Source: Episyrphus balteatus
Lineage: Eukaryota > Arthropoda > Insecta > Diptera > Syrphidae
Direction of reading: 5' to 3'
Length of the DNA: 64,000 nucleotides
NCBI RefSeq assembly: GCF_945859705.1
Contig: NC_079134.1
Coordinates: 87,562,973 to 87,626,972 of the forward strand
Within the stretch, counting starts at the first letter, position 1, and every line of letters starts with the position of its first letter. This document shows, one piece after another, positions 25,834 through 39,131 of the stretch. The position numbers and the translations under genes were made by a program. Below the pieces are notes generated by a model. It was given only the letters and a program-made list of their open reading frames with translations. It had not been told where the DNA came from and did not search any database.

Positions 25834-25892
25834 AACGAGTCAAAATATTTATTGACGATTATTGAGAAAATTAAAAAAAAAAAACAATTTCA

Positions 25893-25962
25893 GTTTCTGG
25901 AATCGAACCTCGGACACCCGAGCAAGAGGCAACTACTAAATCAACTAGACTAACACGACTTC
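25893..25962 (-). pseudogene. tRNA-like sequence (tRNA relic or SINE head)
   Basis: On the minus strand a TTAGTCTAGTTGATTTAG segment resembles an A box and D arm, and CCGAGGTTCGATTCC an intact B box and T arm about 45 bp on. A 3-bp-loop anticodon arm cannot be folded convincingly. It may be a decayed tRNA or the pol III promoter head of a SINE. Compare the plus-strand tRNA-like sequence at 51496-51570. Confidence 0.5.
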
Positions 25963-26554
25963 TATGAGGATACGAAAACTTTTACTTATTAACTATTTAG
26001 AAAATATTGAATCAGAATTGACTTAAAATAGCTTTAAAGATTCTCAAACTGTAAAACGATTATCATCGATTCGATTATCGTTTTCAAAATTACGGAATGA
26101 CCCCCCTGTTTTCGTAATTTTTGGTTTTACGTTCTATTTTATTCTTCTCAAAGTACACCACCTATCACACAATACCTATTAAATGAAGTTTTATTGGGTT
26201 TTAATTCTTTACAAATATTGCATTCAAAAATGTGTGTATAAATCAAAAATTTTAATTTTTTAAATTTTTATTTGAAATTTTTGCCGTTTTCATACGTTTA
26301 AATTTATTTTTCTCGAACTACAAAAGATATGTTCACAATATTTTTACTGAATTTTGTTTAACCTAATAATCATCGTTTTGAATGAAAAATTCGGTGCACG
26401 CCCGCCGCCCCACGACTGCAGCACGTCCGCACTATTTCATTTTGTATGAAAAATTCGCCGCACCATGATACATAATTTTGGAATTTTGGAAAATAAAAAA
26501 AAAAACTACCGACGAGAAGGACCAAGTCATGTTTGAATGAACGGTTGTCCAAAA

Positions 26555-28058
26555 TGACTTATCTCGTTGCAAAAATCATAACTTTTGAACGGATTGAGGT
26601 AGCGGTACAGTTTTTTTTTTAATTTGAAGGAAACTTCCAGGGCTGTTACACAAATAAATTTCAAGAAAATTGTTTTACAGGGTGTTTAGGAATCATCGAC
26701 CGAAAACATATATTCTTAAAAAAAAAATATTTAAATTAAAATTGGTATGCCATTTTGTAGAAATCACTAATCCACATCTAAAACCAAAATTTAAAAAAAA
26801 TACAATGTCCCGTTTTCGAAAATTTTATTTTTCAAAAAAAATTTAAAAATTTTTTTAAAAATCAAAAAATTATTTTTAAAAATCCAAAAATTATTTTTTT
26901 TTTTAAATTTTATTTTTGCCTTATATTTGAGTTAAATAAGTGCTTCTTCACAAAAAGTTTCGTTGAAATCGAATGAGCCGTTTCGGAGAATATCGGATTT
27001 AAAAAAAAACGGTTTTATGGGAGGTACCGTTAAAAATCCATTCGAGTCCATGCATTAAGCCGTATAGGGTATGTGAACCAACCAATTTTTGAGCCAAAAT
27101 AAAAATATTTAGCTGCGCATGCTTGAGCACTGCCGAGATTTTGTACTTTGAAAAAAAAAATGAAGGCAGAAGGAACAGATTTTCTTAAAAAAATGTTTAA
27201 ATTAAAATTGGTATGCCATTTTGAAGAAATTACTAATCCACAGCAAAATTTCAAAAAAATACAATGTCCCGTTTTCGAAAATTTTATTTTTCAAAAAAAA
27301 AATTTCAAAATTTTTTTAAAAATCCAAAAATTATTTTTTTTCGAAATTTTATTTTTGGCTTATATTTGAGTTATATAAGTGCTTCTTCACAAAAAGTTTC
27401 GTTGAAATCGAATAAGCCGGTTCCGAGAATATCGGATTTAAAAAAAAACCGTTCTATGGCAGGTACCGTTAATAATGATTTTCCAAAAAAAGTTTTTTCA
27501 TTAAAAGTTAGACCTTGTCTTAAAACTTACATTTAAATTTTTTAAACAAAATCATTGGAGCCGTTTTTGAGCAATTACAACTTTACTGAAATTCGTGTAT
27601 GACAAGTACCGTTATTTTTGGTCCAAAAAAATTAATTCCAAAAACCCCTCTGGAGGGTCTCCAAAAAATGCTACGTACCAAATTTGAAGTCAATCGGTCC
27701 ATCCGCTTAGGCTGTAGATCCTTATACAGACAGACAAACAGACGGACTTCCGGGACCAACTTTTTTGGCATTCTCTACCATCGTAATATCATGGAAAAAT
27801 GTTATCTCAACTTTTTTTAGATGTGGATTAGTGATTTCTACAAAATGGCATACCAATTTTAATTTAAGTATTTTTTTTTTAAAGAAAATCTGTTTTCGGT
27901 CGATGATTCCTAAACACCCTGTAAAACAATTTTCTTGAAATTCATTGGTGTAACAGCCCTGGAAATTTCCTTCAAATTAAAAAAAACTGTACCGTTACCT
28001 CAATCCGTTCAAAAGTTATGATTTTTGCAACGAGATAAGTCATTTTGGACAACCTTGC
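26555..28058. mobile_element. Palindromic element with internal direct duplication
   Basis: Arms 26555-26782 and 27825-28058 are inverted copies, from GACTTATCTCGTTGCAAAAA through CAGGGTGTTTAGGAATCATC to AGATGTGGATTAG. Between them, about 220 bp are duplicated directly (26820-27030 and 27260-27480, containing TTCGTTGAAATCGAAT and GGTACCGTTAA). A DINE-like segment is at 27590-27820. Flanking 26380-26470 and 28095-28150 hold GC-rich words of CGCCGC type. No coding sequence. Confidence 0.65.
27590..27820 (+). mobile_element. DINE-like segment
   Basis: Contains GACAAGTACCGTTATTTTTG, CTGGAGGGTCTCC, CCGCTTAGGCTGTAG, a short AGACAGACAAACAGACGGAC tract, TTGGCATTCTCTACCATCGTA and GTTATCTCAACTTTTTTTAG, the same ordered blocks as at 13980-14300. 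It is embedded in the palindromic element at 26555-28058 and lacks its own termini. Confidence 0.6.
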
Positions 28059-28420
28059 GTTGGTACAGTGAATTTTGTCCATATTTTTTCATTTTTTCAA
28101 AGTGCTGCAGCGTAGGCGCGGCGGTCAAAAAGTGTCGCGGATGTGGTGCAGCGATGGTCCATTAGATTTTTCCAAGACATGTTCATGAACCGGCCATCGT
28201 TTATTCCCAATGGAAAAATAAAAATGTATCAAAGTAAAAGTTTTAATTCGATTCACACAATGCCTTAAGTGTTTCTTTATTTTGTGATGGTTTCCCGGAA
28301 TAAAAAAACCTTCAAAAATGGTGCAGAAAGCTTAGGGCCATTGAAAAAAATATTTAATCTCTGGTTCAGCAACTTTTATTTTTTGAAATACGTGTTAAAG
28401 CTGGGGTTTAGCACTGGTTC

Positions 28421-31400
28421 AAGCAGTATCGGATCTAGGGGGGGGGGGGTCCTGGGGGTCATGACCCCCCCCCCCCCTAAAAACCTCAGATGGAAAACAG
28501 AAAATTATAAGGCAAAAGGTGGAAATTAGCTTTTAAACCATAAGAAGGGTTTCTTTATTGTTATGACTATGCTTTAGGAAATACTAGCAAGAAGTCGTTT
28601 TTAGTTGTAAATATAATGAGGCCATGAAAAAAAACTTTTGTTTTCTTACACATTTTTTTAATGAAAACTTTTAAAACCTGAAAAATCATATAATTTTCCA
28701 TGATATAATAACTATTACATGATTACATGTATCTCGATCCACGAACGCTCTATCATAACTACATAATCGCAATAACTTAGGTACATAATTTGATATTTTG
28801 GTTTAAGAAGATATACGCTTTTCTTTGTAACAAACCTGTGTGGAGGAAATTTATTTCATCCTAAACATACCTATGTATTTTTTAATTTGAAATTTTTTTT
28901 CTTTTTAAAGCTAAATTTTGCTTTCAGAGATCACATTTCTTAAAATGCGTATTAACCATATAATTATACTATTTTTACCCGGTACTTTTTTATAGAAAAA
29001 AATATTTATGGTTTTATGTTTCCGCAAAAAATTAATGATATTGAAAACATCGCTTTTGGAAACATCGATGTAATCGAAACTTCAAAGTTTTTTTTTTAAG
29101 TGAAGGACACCAGGTCAGTTCTACTCAAAATACGAATGTGGAAGAAAAACATTTCTGAATTATTTTCGTATTTTAGTACAGTTGAACCATAAATTAAGGT
29201 ACCTTCCACGTAAGAACTTTGTAAAAATATAGGTAATTTTCTCCAAACCGGTCCCTGCGATTTTGATAAGAACATTCAACTGCAATCGCAATGTAAAATG
29301 TAGTATGGTCAACGTTGATTCAATTTTGAAAAAAAAATACATTTGAAAATGATGGCCTTCAACGAAAAATCATTCCGAAAAACAGTTAAATCAAAGTGGT
29401 TTCTGTTTATTTTAACTAGGTTCAAGATTCACACAGTGTAGAAAGGTTACTAACTTCTAAATTTGTTTAAAATGACAACCTCAACTTCAACAGATTTAAA
29501 AAAAAGCTTTGATTGTATTAATTAAAAGTTAAATATAGAAAAATTAATTTATTGGATTGCGAAAAATATAAATTTTTCCTTATTACTTGACCTTTCTTTA
29601 TTTAATGAATGTTATCTTCTTCGTTGGCTACAGGTCGTATTTTGATTTTACTTTTTCTTTTGTCAACGTTTCGATTGTGCTTATAATCTTCCTCAGGACT
29701 CTAAGAAAAAATGTTTTAAAAATTGCTTATATATTTAAATTTTATACTTATCTTTATCCTAATGGCTTTCTTATAGTTCTAGCTTAATTTCTCATAGTTT
29801 GTTTTCGCTGTTGTTTAAATATTTTAAAATTCAATAAAAAATGTCTTGAAACAGACGATTATAATCATTGAAATTTCAAAATATAAAAACTTTTTTATTT
29901 GAAAAGAAATTCAAAAAATTTTTCTTATCAAATTTAACTTTAAAAACTTATACGAAAATATATTCGATATTTAATCACCGAATGTTAAAAGAACGTAAAA
30001 TTTGTAGTCGTTATAATTTATTATAGAATAGAATTTTATTTCTTATTGACCGCAAAAAATCGATAACAAAATATTAAAACACAGATGAAATTTAGTTTTT
30101 AAATATTTATTATTTTATCGAATGCATTTCGAACCTTAAATTGAAAGTTCATCTTCAGCGCGAGTTTAATAAAACAAAATGAAACGAACAAAGCTGAAAA
30201 TGACATTTAAAAACAAAAACAACTCGCTTATACAAAATTAAATACATAGCTTACAAAAAATATAGCTTACAAAAAATAGCTCTCTTACAAAAAGTAAATA
30301 AACAAACGAATTTTACATTAAAAAGAGTTAAAAAGAGATGATATTTAGCCGAGGTTAAATTTTTGACAATATTTTTGAATAAAAAAAAATTTTCACCTGT
30401 CAAACATTTACCCTGCTCTGTGACCCTGTTAAATTTGTATCTTCAGAGGATATATTATTTGCAGAAGGATTAATGTATTTTATTAATAAATAATCAAAAA
30501 CTGAAAATAAATAAATAAAAATGGGAAAGTAATGCAACATTATATTAGGCAAAATCAATATTTTTAACAAACACTTTAGCTGTGTTTTATTTTCCTCGTG
30601 ACGAAGATACAAATGTCAAAAACTTATCCTCGGCTAAATATTTAACCAAATTAAAACTAAGAAAAAAAAAATGTCCCGTTTTCGTAAATTGATATCTTAA
30701 TCCAAAAAATAAATTTTTCTATATTAAATTTTTAATTAATACAATCAAAGCTTTTGTTTAAGAAAAATCTGTTGAAATTATTGAGGTTGTCATTTTAAAC
30801 AAAGTTAGAAGCTAATAACCGTTCTACACTGTGTGAAACTTCAACCTTGTTAAAATAAACGGAAACCACTTATTTAACTGTTTTTCGGAATGATTTTGCG
30901 TTGAAGACCATCATTTAAGAATGTATTTTTATTCAAAATTGAATCAACGTTGACCATACTACATTTTACATTCCGATTGCAGTTGCATGTTTTTATAAAA
31001 ATCGGAAAAAAAATTACCTATATTTTTACAATATTCTGTTCAACTGTACTAAAAATACGAAAATAATTCAGAAATGTTTGAAGTTTCGATATATCGATGA
31101 TGATTAATTTGAATTTTAGAAATGTGATCTTTGAAAGCAAAAGTTAGCTTTAAAAAAAATTTAAAAATTAAAATAAATTTCCTCCACACAGGTTTGTTAC
31201 AAAGAAAAGAACAGCTATTAGTTATGATAGATCGTTCGTGGATATCATGGAAAATTATATGGTTTTCAGCTTTTAAATGTTTTCATTAAAAAAATGTGTA
31301 AGAAATCAAAAATTTTGTTCATGCCCTGATTATATTTACAACTAAAAACGACTTCTTGCTAATATGCCCATGAATCATTTCCTAAAGCATAGTCCATAAC

Positions 31401-31490
31401 AATAAAGAAACCCTTCACATGGTTTAAAAGCTCGTTTCCACCTTTTGCCTTACAATTTTCTGTTTTTCACCTCAGGTTTTTGGGGAGGTC
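28421..31490. mobile_element. 3-kb long-inverted-repeat element, hAT-like left end
   Basis: Sequence at about 28480-29560 returns inverted at about 30690-31490, including GGAAAACAGAAAATTATAAG, AAGAAGTCGTTTTTAGTTGT and TGGTCAACGTTGATTCAATT. The left arm carries one or more segments absent from the right. The left end TCGGATCTAGGGGGGG with a TCATGACCCCCC partner resembles hAT-type G-rich termini; the right end is not clear. A second inverted pair (30340-30365 and 30615-30645, GCCGAGGTTAAAT) lies in the loop. No transposase frame. Confidence 0.6.
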
Positions 31491-34008
31491 TCTCGCTAGC
31501 AGGAACTCAGCGGACGTAATTTGTAATAAAAATGGAGTAGATCTTCTTCAGTTACTGCAATTATATGATTAGATAGTACGGAAGGTGATATGCAGGGACA
31601 CTTCACTTTCATTGGGGGACAAGGAAAATCTGTCATCGACTTTTGTGCCATTAACAATGACTGGATCGAAAGGATCCATAAATTCGAAGTTGTATGCGAG
31701 ACCTTTTCGGATGACATGCCTATTGTAGTGAACGTCCTCGTCTTCACTGGAAAAACGAACAAAAAGCATATTATCAACGTGAATTAGATGGTTTCTTTTT
31801 AAACGGGCTGAATACAGAGTCCACAGATGCACTATCTAATCAACTTACTGAGTCTATTCAAAACGCCGCACTGTGGGCTAGAACGCTTTTTTAGCTGGAA
31901 TTAATTATAGAAATTCTCGAAATAATCTAAAGTTGCAGTTAAAGCCATTAAGATGATGTCGAATGATATAATAATGATAATTTTATGGTACAACAGACAC
32001 TAAAGATAAGACCAACAACAAAAATAAACGAAACATTATGTTAAATAAGGTTTTCCAATTTACAACAGATTTTATTGGTATAAAAAACAAAAAAATGAGT
32101 TTTTTGAAGTTTGAACGCATCAAACATGAAAATGGTGTCATTGAACGCTTACAAAAGTTGTTTTTACTAAATAGGGAAGGTAAAATGTTAATGCAAATAA
32201 AAAAACCGTTATTTGAAAACATTCAACACGTTTTTTTTCATCATAAGTGGTTTTTTTTAAACATTTTTCTCACTATACTTTCAGAGTTACAGCGAAAAAA
32301 GTTTGCTCTTGAGGACATAGTTTTATAAAAAACAAAATGCCATATAGGCTAGCTACTTTTTAAAATTATTTCTATAGTGTGCCTACGCGTGCCTTTTTTT
32401 TAAAGCTTAGGAACTTTCGTTTTATATGAAATCGATGCTAGTAACATACTTTACCTTAAAATTTATAAACAAAAGTTCAATATAATTACAATTTAATAGC
32501 AAATACTATATTAGGATATATCACTTATTGATAAACTAGCAAAATTTTCACAATCGATTCGTTAAAACAAACTCAGTAAACGAATATCTGGATAGAGGAA
32601 AAAGTGGACTTTTTTGTTTTTTTTTTTCGAAAACTTGCTTTTCGATTGTGTTTTTATGTATCCAATGAATGCTTTGACCTCAATTTTGAATGAACAATTA
32701 TAGCTAGTCCATTTATCTATCGAATAAGACTAAAATGAGCAATATTTGAAGAAGTTGACTTTTTAATTAATTCCTGCTAAAATAGCGTTCTAGACCACAG
32801 TGCGCCGCTCCAAACAAAACCACAGGCACGAAGAAAGTATCTTTTGAACAAAAATGGTTCGATAAAGACTGCTGGAAAGCACGAACTAAAACATTTGCCC
32901 TTCTTCGGGCCCTGCGATCTACAAATAATGATTGTATAAAAAATTGGTACGTAGAAAGTAATATATATTACAAAAACTTGTGTTTTCAAAAGAAAATCGA
33001 ATTTGAAAATCAACAAGCCTTAACATTAAATCGAATACAGAACTCGAAAGAATTCTGGAAAATCGCAAGGGAAATCAATGGAATGAGTTTTAAGATTGGC
33101 GTAGGTGTATCTGCTGAAGATCTTGCAGCACATTTTAGACTTCTTCTTTCCAACGATGCTAATGTGACTTTCTTCTATGCTGCACCACTATATCTTGATG
33201 AAACTTTAGACGCTGATTTATCAATTGATGAAATACAATCCGTGATATTTAATGCGAAAAATGGAAAGGCTCCAGGGGAAGACGGTATCCCATACGAATT
33301 TTTTAAAAATGCAACACCTTCATTTTGGAATAACCTGCAATTCTCTTTAAAAAAATCTTCTCTACAGCCGAAATACCCTCCTCATTCAAAAAATCTGTGA
33401 TATTTCCAATACACAAAAAGGGCTGTTTTGACGTTGTGGAAAATTATAGAGGGATTTCTTTCATGAATGTGATTTCAAAAATATTTTGTGGTGTTTTGAT
33501 AAAAAGGCAGGAAAAGTGGGTCGAAATGAAAAGTATTCTAACAGAGTTGCAAGCTGGCTTTAGAAAGAATTATTCAACGACTGATCAGATACATATTTAC
33601 ACTTTCATCCATTGTCAAAGCGTTTTATGCTAGGACCAAAAAAGTATATTCATTTTTTGTCGACTTCAAAGCAGCTTTTGACCTTGTTAATAGAAATGCG
33701 CTTTTCTACAAGCTCTCTCAAATTGGCATATCCTCAAAATTCATTAATGTGGTTAAAAATATGTACACGGATACTACTGCAGCAGTTTGGAGTGGCACCT
33801 CCTATACTTGGGAGTTAAACTGAACTCAAACTTAGATTTCAAACAACATCTAACAGAAAAAGCCAAAAGCTCTCAGAGTTTGATCAACTTTTCATGGAAA
33901 AATGTGTTTTCAAACAAGAGAATAAGTTTATCGCAAAAATATAAAATATTTGATTCATTGGTTAAATCAACTCTTTGTTACGCATCACAAATTTGGGGAG
34001 CGTATGAG
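31491..34008 (+). pseudogene. Non-LTR retrotransposon, dead, split by a Transib-like element
   Basis: Left part: the tail of an APE-type endonuclease, GHFTFIGGQGKSVIDFC and FSDDMPIVVNV (31590-31750). After the Transib insertion comes the linker from 32808 (FEQKWFDKDCWKARTKTF; the 32978-33400 frame) with GKAPGEDGIPYEFFKN, then in shifted frames NYRGISFMNVISKIF, LQAGFRKNYSTTDQI and FFVDFKAAFDLVNRNAL (first catalytic Asp). After WSG near 33795 it jumps to YLGVKLNSNLDFKQHL, so the block with the catalytic Asp pair is deleted. It ends at 34008, cut by the next element. No 3' UTR is present. Confidence 0.8.
31869..32802. mobile_element. Non-autonomous Transib-like element, 5-bp TSD CGCCG
   Basis: Ends are CACTGTGGGCTAGAACGC... 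and ...GCGTTCTAGACCACAGTG, inverted over 39 bp with three mismatches. It is flanked by CGCCG at 31864-31868 and 32803-32807. Removing the element with one CGCCG joins the host retrotransposon frame exactly. Known: Transib elements start with CAC, make 5-bp GC-rich duplications (CGNCG preference is reported) and are relatives of the RAG recombinase; CACTGTG matches a V(D)J-type heptamer. Its 934 bp hold no transposase. Confidence 0.8.
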
Positions 34009-34325
34009 CACAAACAATTATATACAGATATCGCATTCCATACAAAAAAATTGTCATCAAAATTTTTTCCAGCCGACACGTTTCAGCCGACAAGAGCTTT
34101 TTAAATTGGAATCAAAAAGGAGAAGAGAATTTTTCAGCCGACAAAAAAGCTTTTTTTTAATTTAAAAAGAGAACAATAAAAAGGATCTCTTACGACCATG
34201 ACCTTACTCACTCTCCCGCGAAAATAAAAAAAGGAGTGCAACCAAGTGGGTAGATAGACGTGATTTCAATTCGTCTTTGACTTTCCAAGCAATCAGCTGC
34301 TGTGAAATATTTCAAATAGGTATGC

Positions 34326-34405
34326 ATCGTCGGGGTAAAGCAAAATTGTTCTAAGTACATAGGATTCCTTAAGGACTAAGAACAATTTTGCTTTACGCCG
34401 ACGAT
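34326..34405. repeat. 80-bp near-perfect palindrome
   Basis: ATCGTCGGGGTAAAGCAAAA followed by TTGTTCT is complemented by AGAACAATTTTGCTTTACGC followed by CGACGAT, around a centre that includes CCTTAAGG. The same palindrome is in copy 2 at about 57296-57375, where the left arm reads CGTCGGCGTAAAG and is even better matched. Confidence 0.75.
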
Positions 34406-35171
34406 ATGTACATAAGCTGTATGTAATTGAAAATATTTTATAAGAGAGTGTCGGCTGATTTTGAGATTTCATGGGCACTGGGCACCGATCAGATTGTTCA
34501 ATTGTGTGTAGACATATAGACATACATGATATGAGGTGCAGAGTGTTGGTGAAATATGAACATGAGCATAGTGTGCGTATCTGCTTATACCTACATTAAG
34601 CCGATGTCGTTGGGCGACATGACGTCTGCGTGCATAAGGCGGCCCATAGACAAGATACTTGCGTGTTCGCTCCGGTGTTCACACAAGTGTGGTGTCTGGT
34701 GTGTATGCGTCGCTTAAATCTGTGAAAATTTTGGTAGATGGATAGGTTGGTAAGCAAGTTCTTAGATGAACTTTATTTTTTTGATGGAAGCAAGAAAAAA
34801 AATCAGGGTTGTAAAAAATCTTTTTTAAAACAAATATTTACTGCAACGTGATATTGTTTCGCATTAAAAAAATACTATTGCACCATCTTTATTGACAAAA
34901 ACAATATTTTGCCTTAAAAAAAATTGTACCTATTGCAAATAAAAAAAAATTCTCCATAGAAAAAACAAATCAATGCAAAGTGTGGGCAATAAATAGTTAA
35001 TTTTTAATATTCGTCGAACTTCTTACAATTTCAGTTGCAATAATTATTTTTTTTAATGAAAATATTTTTCTGGTGTACCTTATACAATTTTTTTTATTGA
35101 TGCATTTTTTTTCAGTTGCAATAAACGTTTTTTTTTTTCCAAAAAATATTCTTTTAAATTTAAACTCAGTT

Positions 35172-35291
35172 TTACTTGCGATATAGGTACTATAGGGCAA
35201 GTTTAGGATTCGTAAAAAAAATCGAACTCGAGATAACAATTTTACATGACATTACGATGATGGAGAATGCCAAAAAAGTGGGTCCGGCAAT

Positions 35292-35324
<33 letters not shown>

Positions 35325-36160
35325 CTCTATCTGGAGCTGCAGCCTAAACGAGTGAAGTGATTTTCTTCAAACTTGGTAGTTAGCAGTTTTTGGTGATTCC
35401 CTAGAGGGGAAATCGAAATTTTTTTTTTATGACCAAAACTAACGGTACCTGCCATATAACGGAAATAGAAAAGTTAATTTTTTTCAAAAACGGCTCTAAC
35501 GATTTTGATTAAAATTTTTGTGTGTAATACTACACATAAGGGCCAACTTTTTAAATAAAAAAAATATTTTTTGTACCGTTATTAACGGTACCTGTCATAG
35601 AACAGTTTTTTTCGTTTCTGAATATCTCGTACAAAATTAACCCGATTTAAATGAAAATTTTTATACAAAAGTGTGTAAGTAAAGATAATATTAAAATTTT
35701 AGAAAATTTTCAAAAAACGCATTTTTGGTTTTTTAAAAAATATTTCAAAATTTTTTTTTGAAAAATCAATTTTTTGAAAACGGATCAATGAAAAATTTTG
35801 AAATTTAGTTTTTATGTGTAAATTAATTATTTCTTCAAAATGGCATACCAACTTTTTTTTTGAAAAATGTTAAAAAAATTTTATATATAAAAAATTATTT
35901 TTTTAAAAAACGGCTCCTACAATTTTCAAAATTTTTTTTCTAAAAATTCCTTTTTATACGAGAAATAAAATGGCATATTTGTTTTTTTTTTAAGATATTT
36001 TAAAACGGAGTTTTATTAATTATAAAAACAGATTTAATTTTTTTATACTACTTATGAAATTTCTTCAAAATATCGAATTTTAAATTTCTTGAATATTTAA
36101 CATTATAGTTACTTTAAGCATAAGAGCAAGTACGTGCGACCCCAGTCGTGCAATTTATTT
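35172..36160 (-). mobile_element. DINE-like element in inverted copy 1
   Basis: Reads on the minus strand from GGGGTCGCACGTACTTGCTC (right) to TTTACTTGCGATATAGGTAC (left). On the plus strand it contains GGGTCCGGCAATTC, GTCT repeats at 35298-35330, GCAGCCTAAACGAGTG, TTCCCTAGAGGGGAAA and several GGTACCTGCCATA blocks. Matching copy at 55490-56475. A second partial copy follows directly (36170-36400: GGTTTAAGAATTCGTAAAAA...AGAGGCAGACAG complement). Confidence 0.7.
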
Positions 36161-36415
36161 TACTTGCGGTTTAAGAATTCGTAAAAAAATCGAACTCGAG
36201 ATAACAAAAAGCGAAGATTGGGTCTCGCAATAATTTTGACTGTCTGCCTCTATCTCGATCTGTAGCGATTTTCCTACTTGAAAATTGGTAACTAAGAGTG
36301 ATTCCGTAGAGGGAAAATTTGCTTTAGGACCAACATAAACCTTTTATAGAAAAGGTCGGGTTTCTCAAAAATTTTTGAATTTTTTTGAAACTTTTTTTCA
36401 TTCATATTCAATTAT

Positions 36416-37460
36416 ACAGGGTGATTCAGGAGTAATGTGCCAAAAAGCTAGAGCGTGTAGGTTAGGTCGAGACAAGAAAAAAATCGTATGGGAGGGGGGG
36501 GGGGGGGTGTAACACAACGTCTTTTATAAACATTTTAAAGAAAGCCATTTTATGGCACAGTTTTTGAAAAATTAATTTTTAAAATAAAAATTTTGAAAAA
36601 AAAATTTCAAAGTAATTTTTTTTAAATTTCATGTAATTAAGTACTAATTTCGATGCTCTTATTCATTTTTAAACAAAAACAAAAAACCAAATTGAAAAAT
36701 ATTTTGTGATTTTCGAAAAATTAACAAAAAACCAAAACTACTTTTTTCTAAAAAACCTCTTTATTTTTTGTTTTTACATGGACGAGCACCCCAGACATAG
36801 TAAGAAAAATTCTCAGGTAAGTTTTCAGGTGTTATCAATGAAAAAAGTTGATCAATTCAGGATTAATCCAATACGGTATCACTTTATTGTATCCTTAATT
36901 AAGTCTAAATGTTTAAAAAATAGTTGACGAATGGTTAATGTTTCATAAATTAATTTATCAACAAGTCCAGCCATGTAAAAACCAAAAATAAAGAGGTTTA
37001 TGAGAAAAAAGTAGTTTTAGTTTTTTGTTAATTTTTCGAAAATCACAAAATATTTTTCAATTTGGTTCTTTGTTTTTGTTAAATGAATAAGAGCATCGAA
37101 TTTAAAAAACTAAATTAGTACTTAATTACATGAAATTTTGAAAAAAATTACTTTGAAATTTTTTTTTTTTTAATTTTTAATATAAAAATTAATTTTTCAA
37201 AAACTGTGCCATAAAATGGCTTTGTTTAAAATATTTGTAAAAGACTAGGGTTTTGGCTTTACAAAAAGGTGGAACACGTTATTATTAGTATAACCTTTGA
37301 TTTTGAATAATTTTTTTTCCAAAATAATTCAATTTTTTTTTAAATTGCCCCTCCCCGCTAAACAAAGGGAATAGACCCTCCCTTCCATACGATGTTTTTC
37401 TTGTCTCGACCTAACCTACACGCTCTAGCTTTTTGGCACATTACTCCTGAATCACCCTGC
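36416..37460. mobile_element. 1-kb palindromic MITE, CAGGGTGATTCAGGAG ends
   Basis: Ends CAGGGTGATTCAGGAGTAAT and complement ATTACTCCTGAATCACCCTG, with CTAGAGCGTGTAGGTTAGGT in both arms. Arms extend about 350 bp (GTGATTTTCGAAAAATTAAC and complement), so the element is mostly one long hairpin. The loop holds GACGAGCACCCCAGACATAG. A G-run (36487-36501) lies in the left arm. Same element at 54172-55222 in copy 2. Confidence 0.75.
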
Positions 37461-38339
37461 ATAAATCACTTTTGTATGCATATAATATAAGAATATTGCG
37501 CGAAAAAAATATTGTTGATCAATGTACTTAGTAGCTGATGCAGAATCAATAAATGTTATGTATTAAATTATCATCTGAATTAAATTGATTAGTTGTAACT
37601 AAATCATTTTTTATGGTTTAGGTATCTTATAATAATTTTCATAATTTTATGGGTTTAAATTTCACTGTAATTACTCACTACGTGACCGTTCTTCTGTACC
37701 TACTAAATATTAAAAGAAATGAAAGATAAGTTCAATATTCTGAGTTTGGGGAACAGTTTCTCAAATACACTGCTTTTAATTTCCGTAAACTTGATTTTGA
37801 AATTTGTCAATTTGTTAGAAAATTGCTTCTGTCGCTTTAATAATGTCTTCAAACAACTCTGGCAATCTTTTCATATCATTTTTTTTTTGAAAAAAAAACC
37901 AACAAAACACAAATTAAAGTCTTAAGTAATTTAAATATTAAAAGCAAAACGGAAGCAGTGCAATTTGTCAAGCAATTTTTCATAGAGATAAGAGTATTTT
38001 TAAATTACCGACGTTTGTAAGAAAAGATCATGAATATCGGATCTGTTTCCGCCCTTTACAACATTTTTTAGCTTCAGTTACTCCACTAAATAATTTTATT
38101 GTTAAATTAGTAATTTTCTTAACTCTACACAAACGAAACAACAACAAAATTAGAATGTGTAATTCCTTTCGTTTATCTACAAGACATGAAAAATAAAAGA
38201 ACTAAATAAAGGAGGAATTTATTTCCTTTTTTCCAATTTAGTAGGTAGTAAGGTATTTAATTTGGTTCTGCAATATGGATCAAAGACTAACCAGACATTT
38301 GAATGTTCTCCGTTTCCGCTGTTTTTGATTTATAGATAA

Positions 38340-38650
38340 CACTGGTCAACAAGGTTTTTGTTACAGACACCAAGATATACTTTTCTATAGGTTTTTTTGG
38401 GTGCTGAGCTCGAATCCGAAGTCAAAAAATTTTATCACATCACGTTTTTGAGATAATCCCGTTAGAATATCGAAAATGCCGCTTTTTATCAGTTTTCGAG
38501 GTTATTTCTTAGCATTTGTTTATTTGTTATAAATAAATTTGTAACGGTTTCTAAAAGAACTAAATCTTGTCTTTCTAAATCCGTTAAATCTCTTAAATAT
38601 CTCTTTTCTTCTTCGAGAAATGTTTGTAGCATTGTAATTTTTTTGTATGC
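38340..38650. mobile_element. Harbinger-like MITE fragment
   Basis: Starts CACTGGTCAACAAGGTTTTT after TAA, with the family segment ATATACTTTTCTATAGG and AATCCGAAGTCAAAAAATTT, as at 59943. Its right terminus (CCAGTG) is not found, so it is truncated. Copy 2 has the same fragment at about 52985-53300. Confidence 0.65.
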
Positions 38651-39131
38651 AGCGGTGCCCCTTTTTCATTTTGGTACCTACCTACTTTCTTAAAATGCAT
38701 TCACAATTCTTTTGCATACCTACACACAATTATTACTCAATCGCGCCATCCAAGCAAACAAAAACCAAACTAAATTGCAAAAAAAAACAAACAAACAAAA
38801 ACAAAAAACCAACCCAAGTATGTATGTAGATACTAGTACATATTCCTTATTCTTTCTTTCTCTTCTAATAGATCTTTTGTGAGTAGGTACTGAACTACTG
38901 AGTAAATTTTTTGTGTTGTTTTTTTAATGAATCGTTCTCGTTGAGGCAGACTGACTAGCGTCAACCGTAGGTATATTCTTTTGATAGAAAGAAACAAAAA
39001 ACGTGCGCCAGGAAGACTCGATACTCGAGCTACAAGGTCTACTTCTATGGACAGAAAAAAAAAAAACACATATGTGCACAACGGTCTTGAGTTGTAATCG
39101 TATCTGAGTACTATTTTCTTTTGTGCTCTTA

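Noticed and set aside
28438..28480. Long G and C runs as a possible G-quadruplex regulator
   Set aside because: Better explained as the paired terminus of a hAT-like element.
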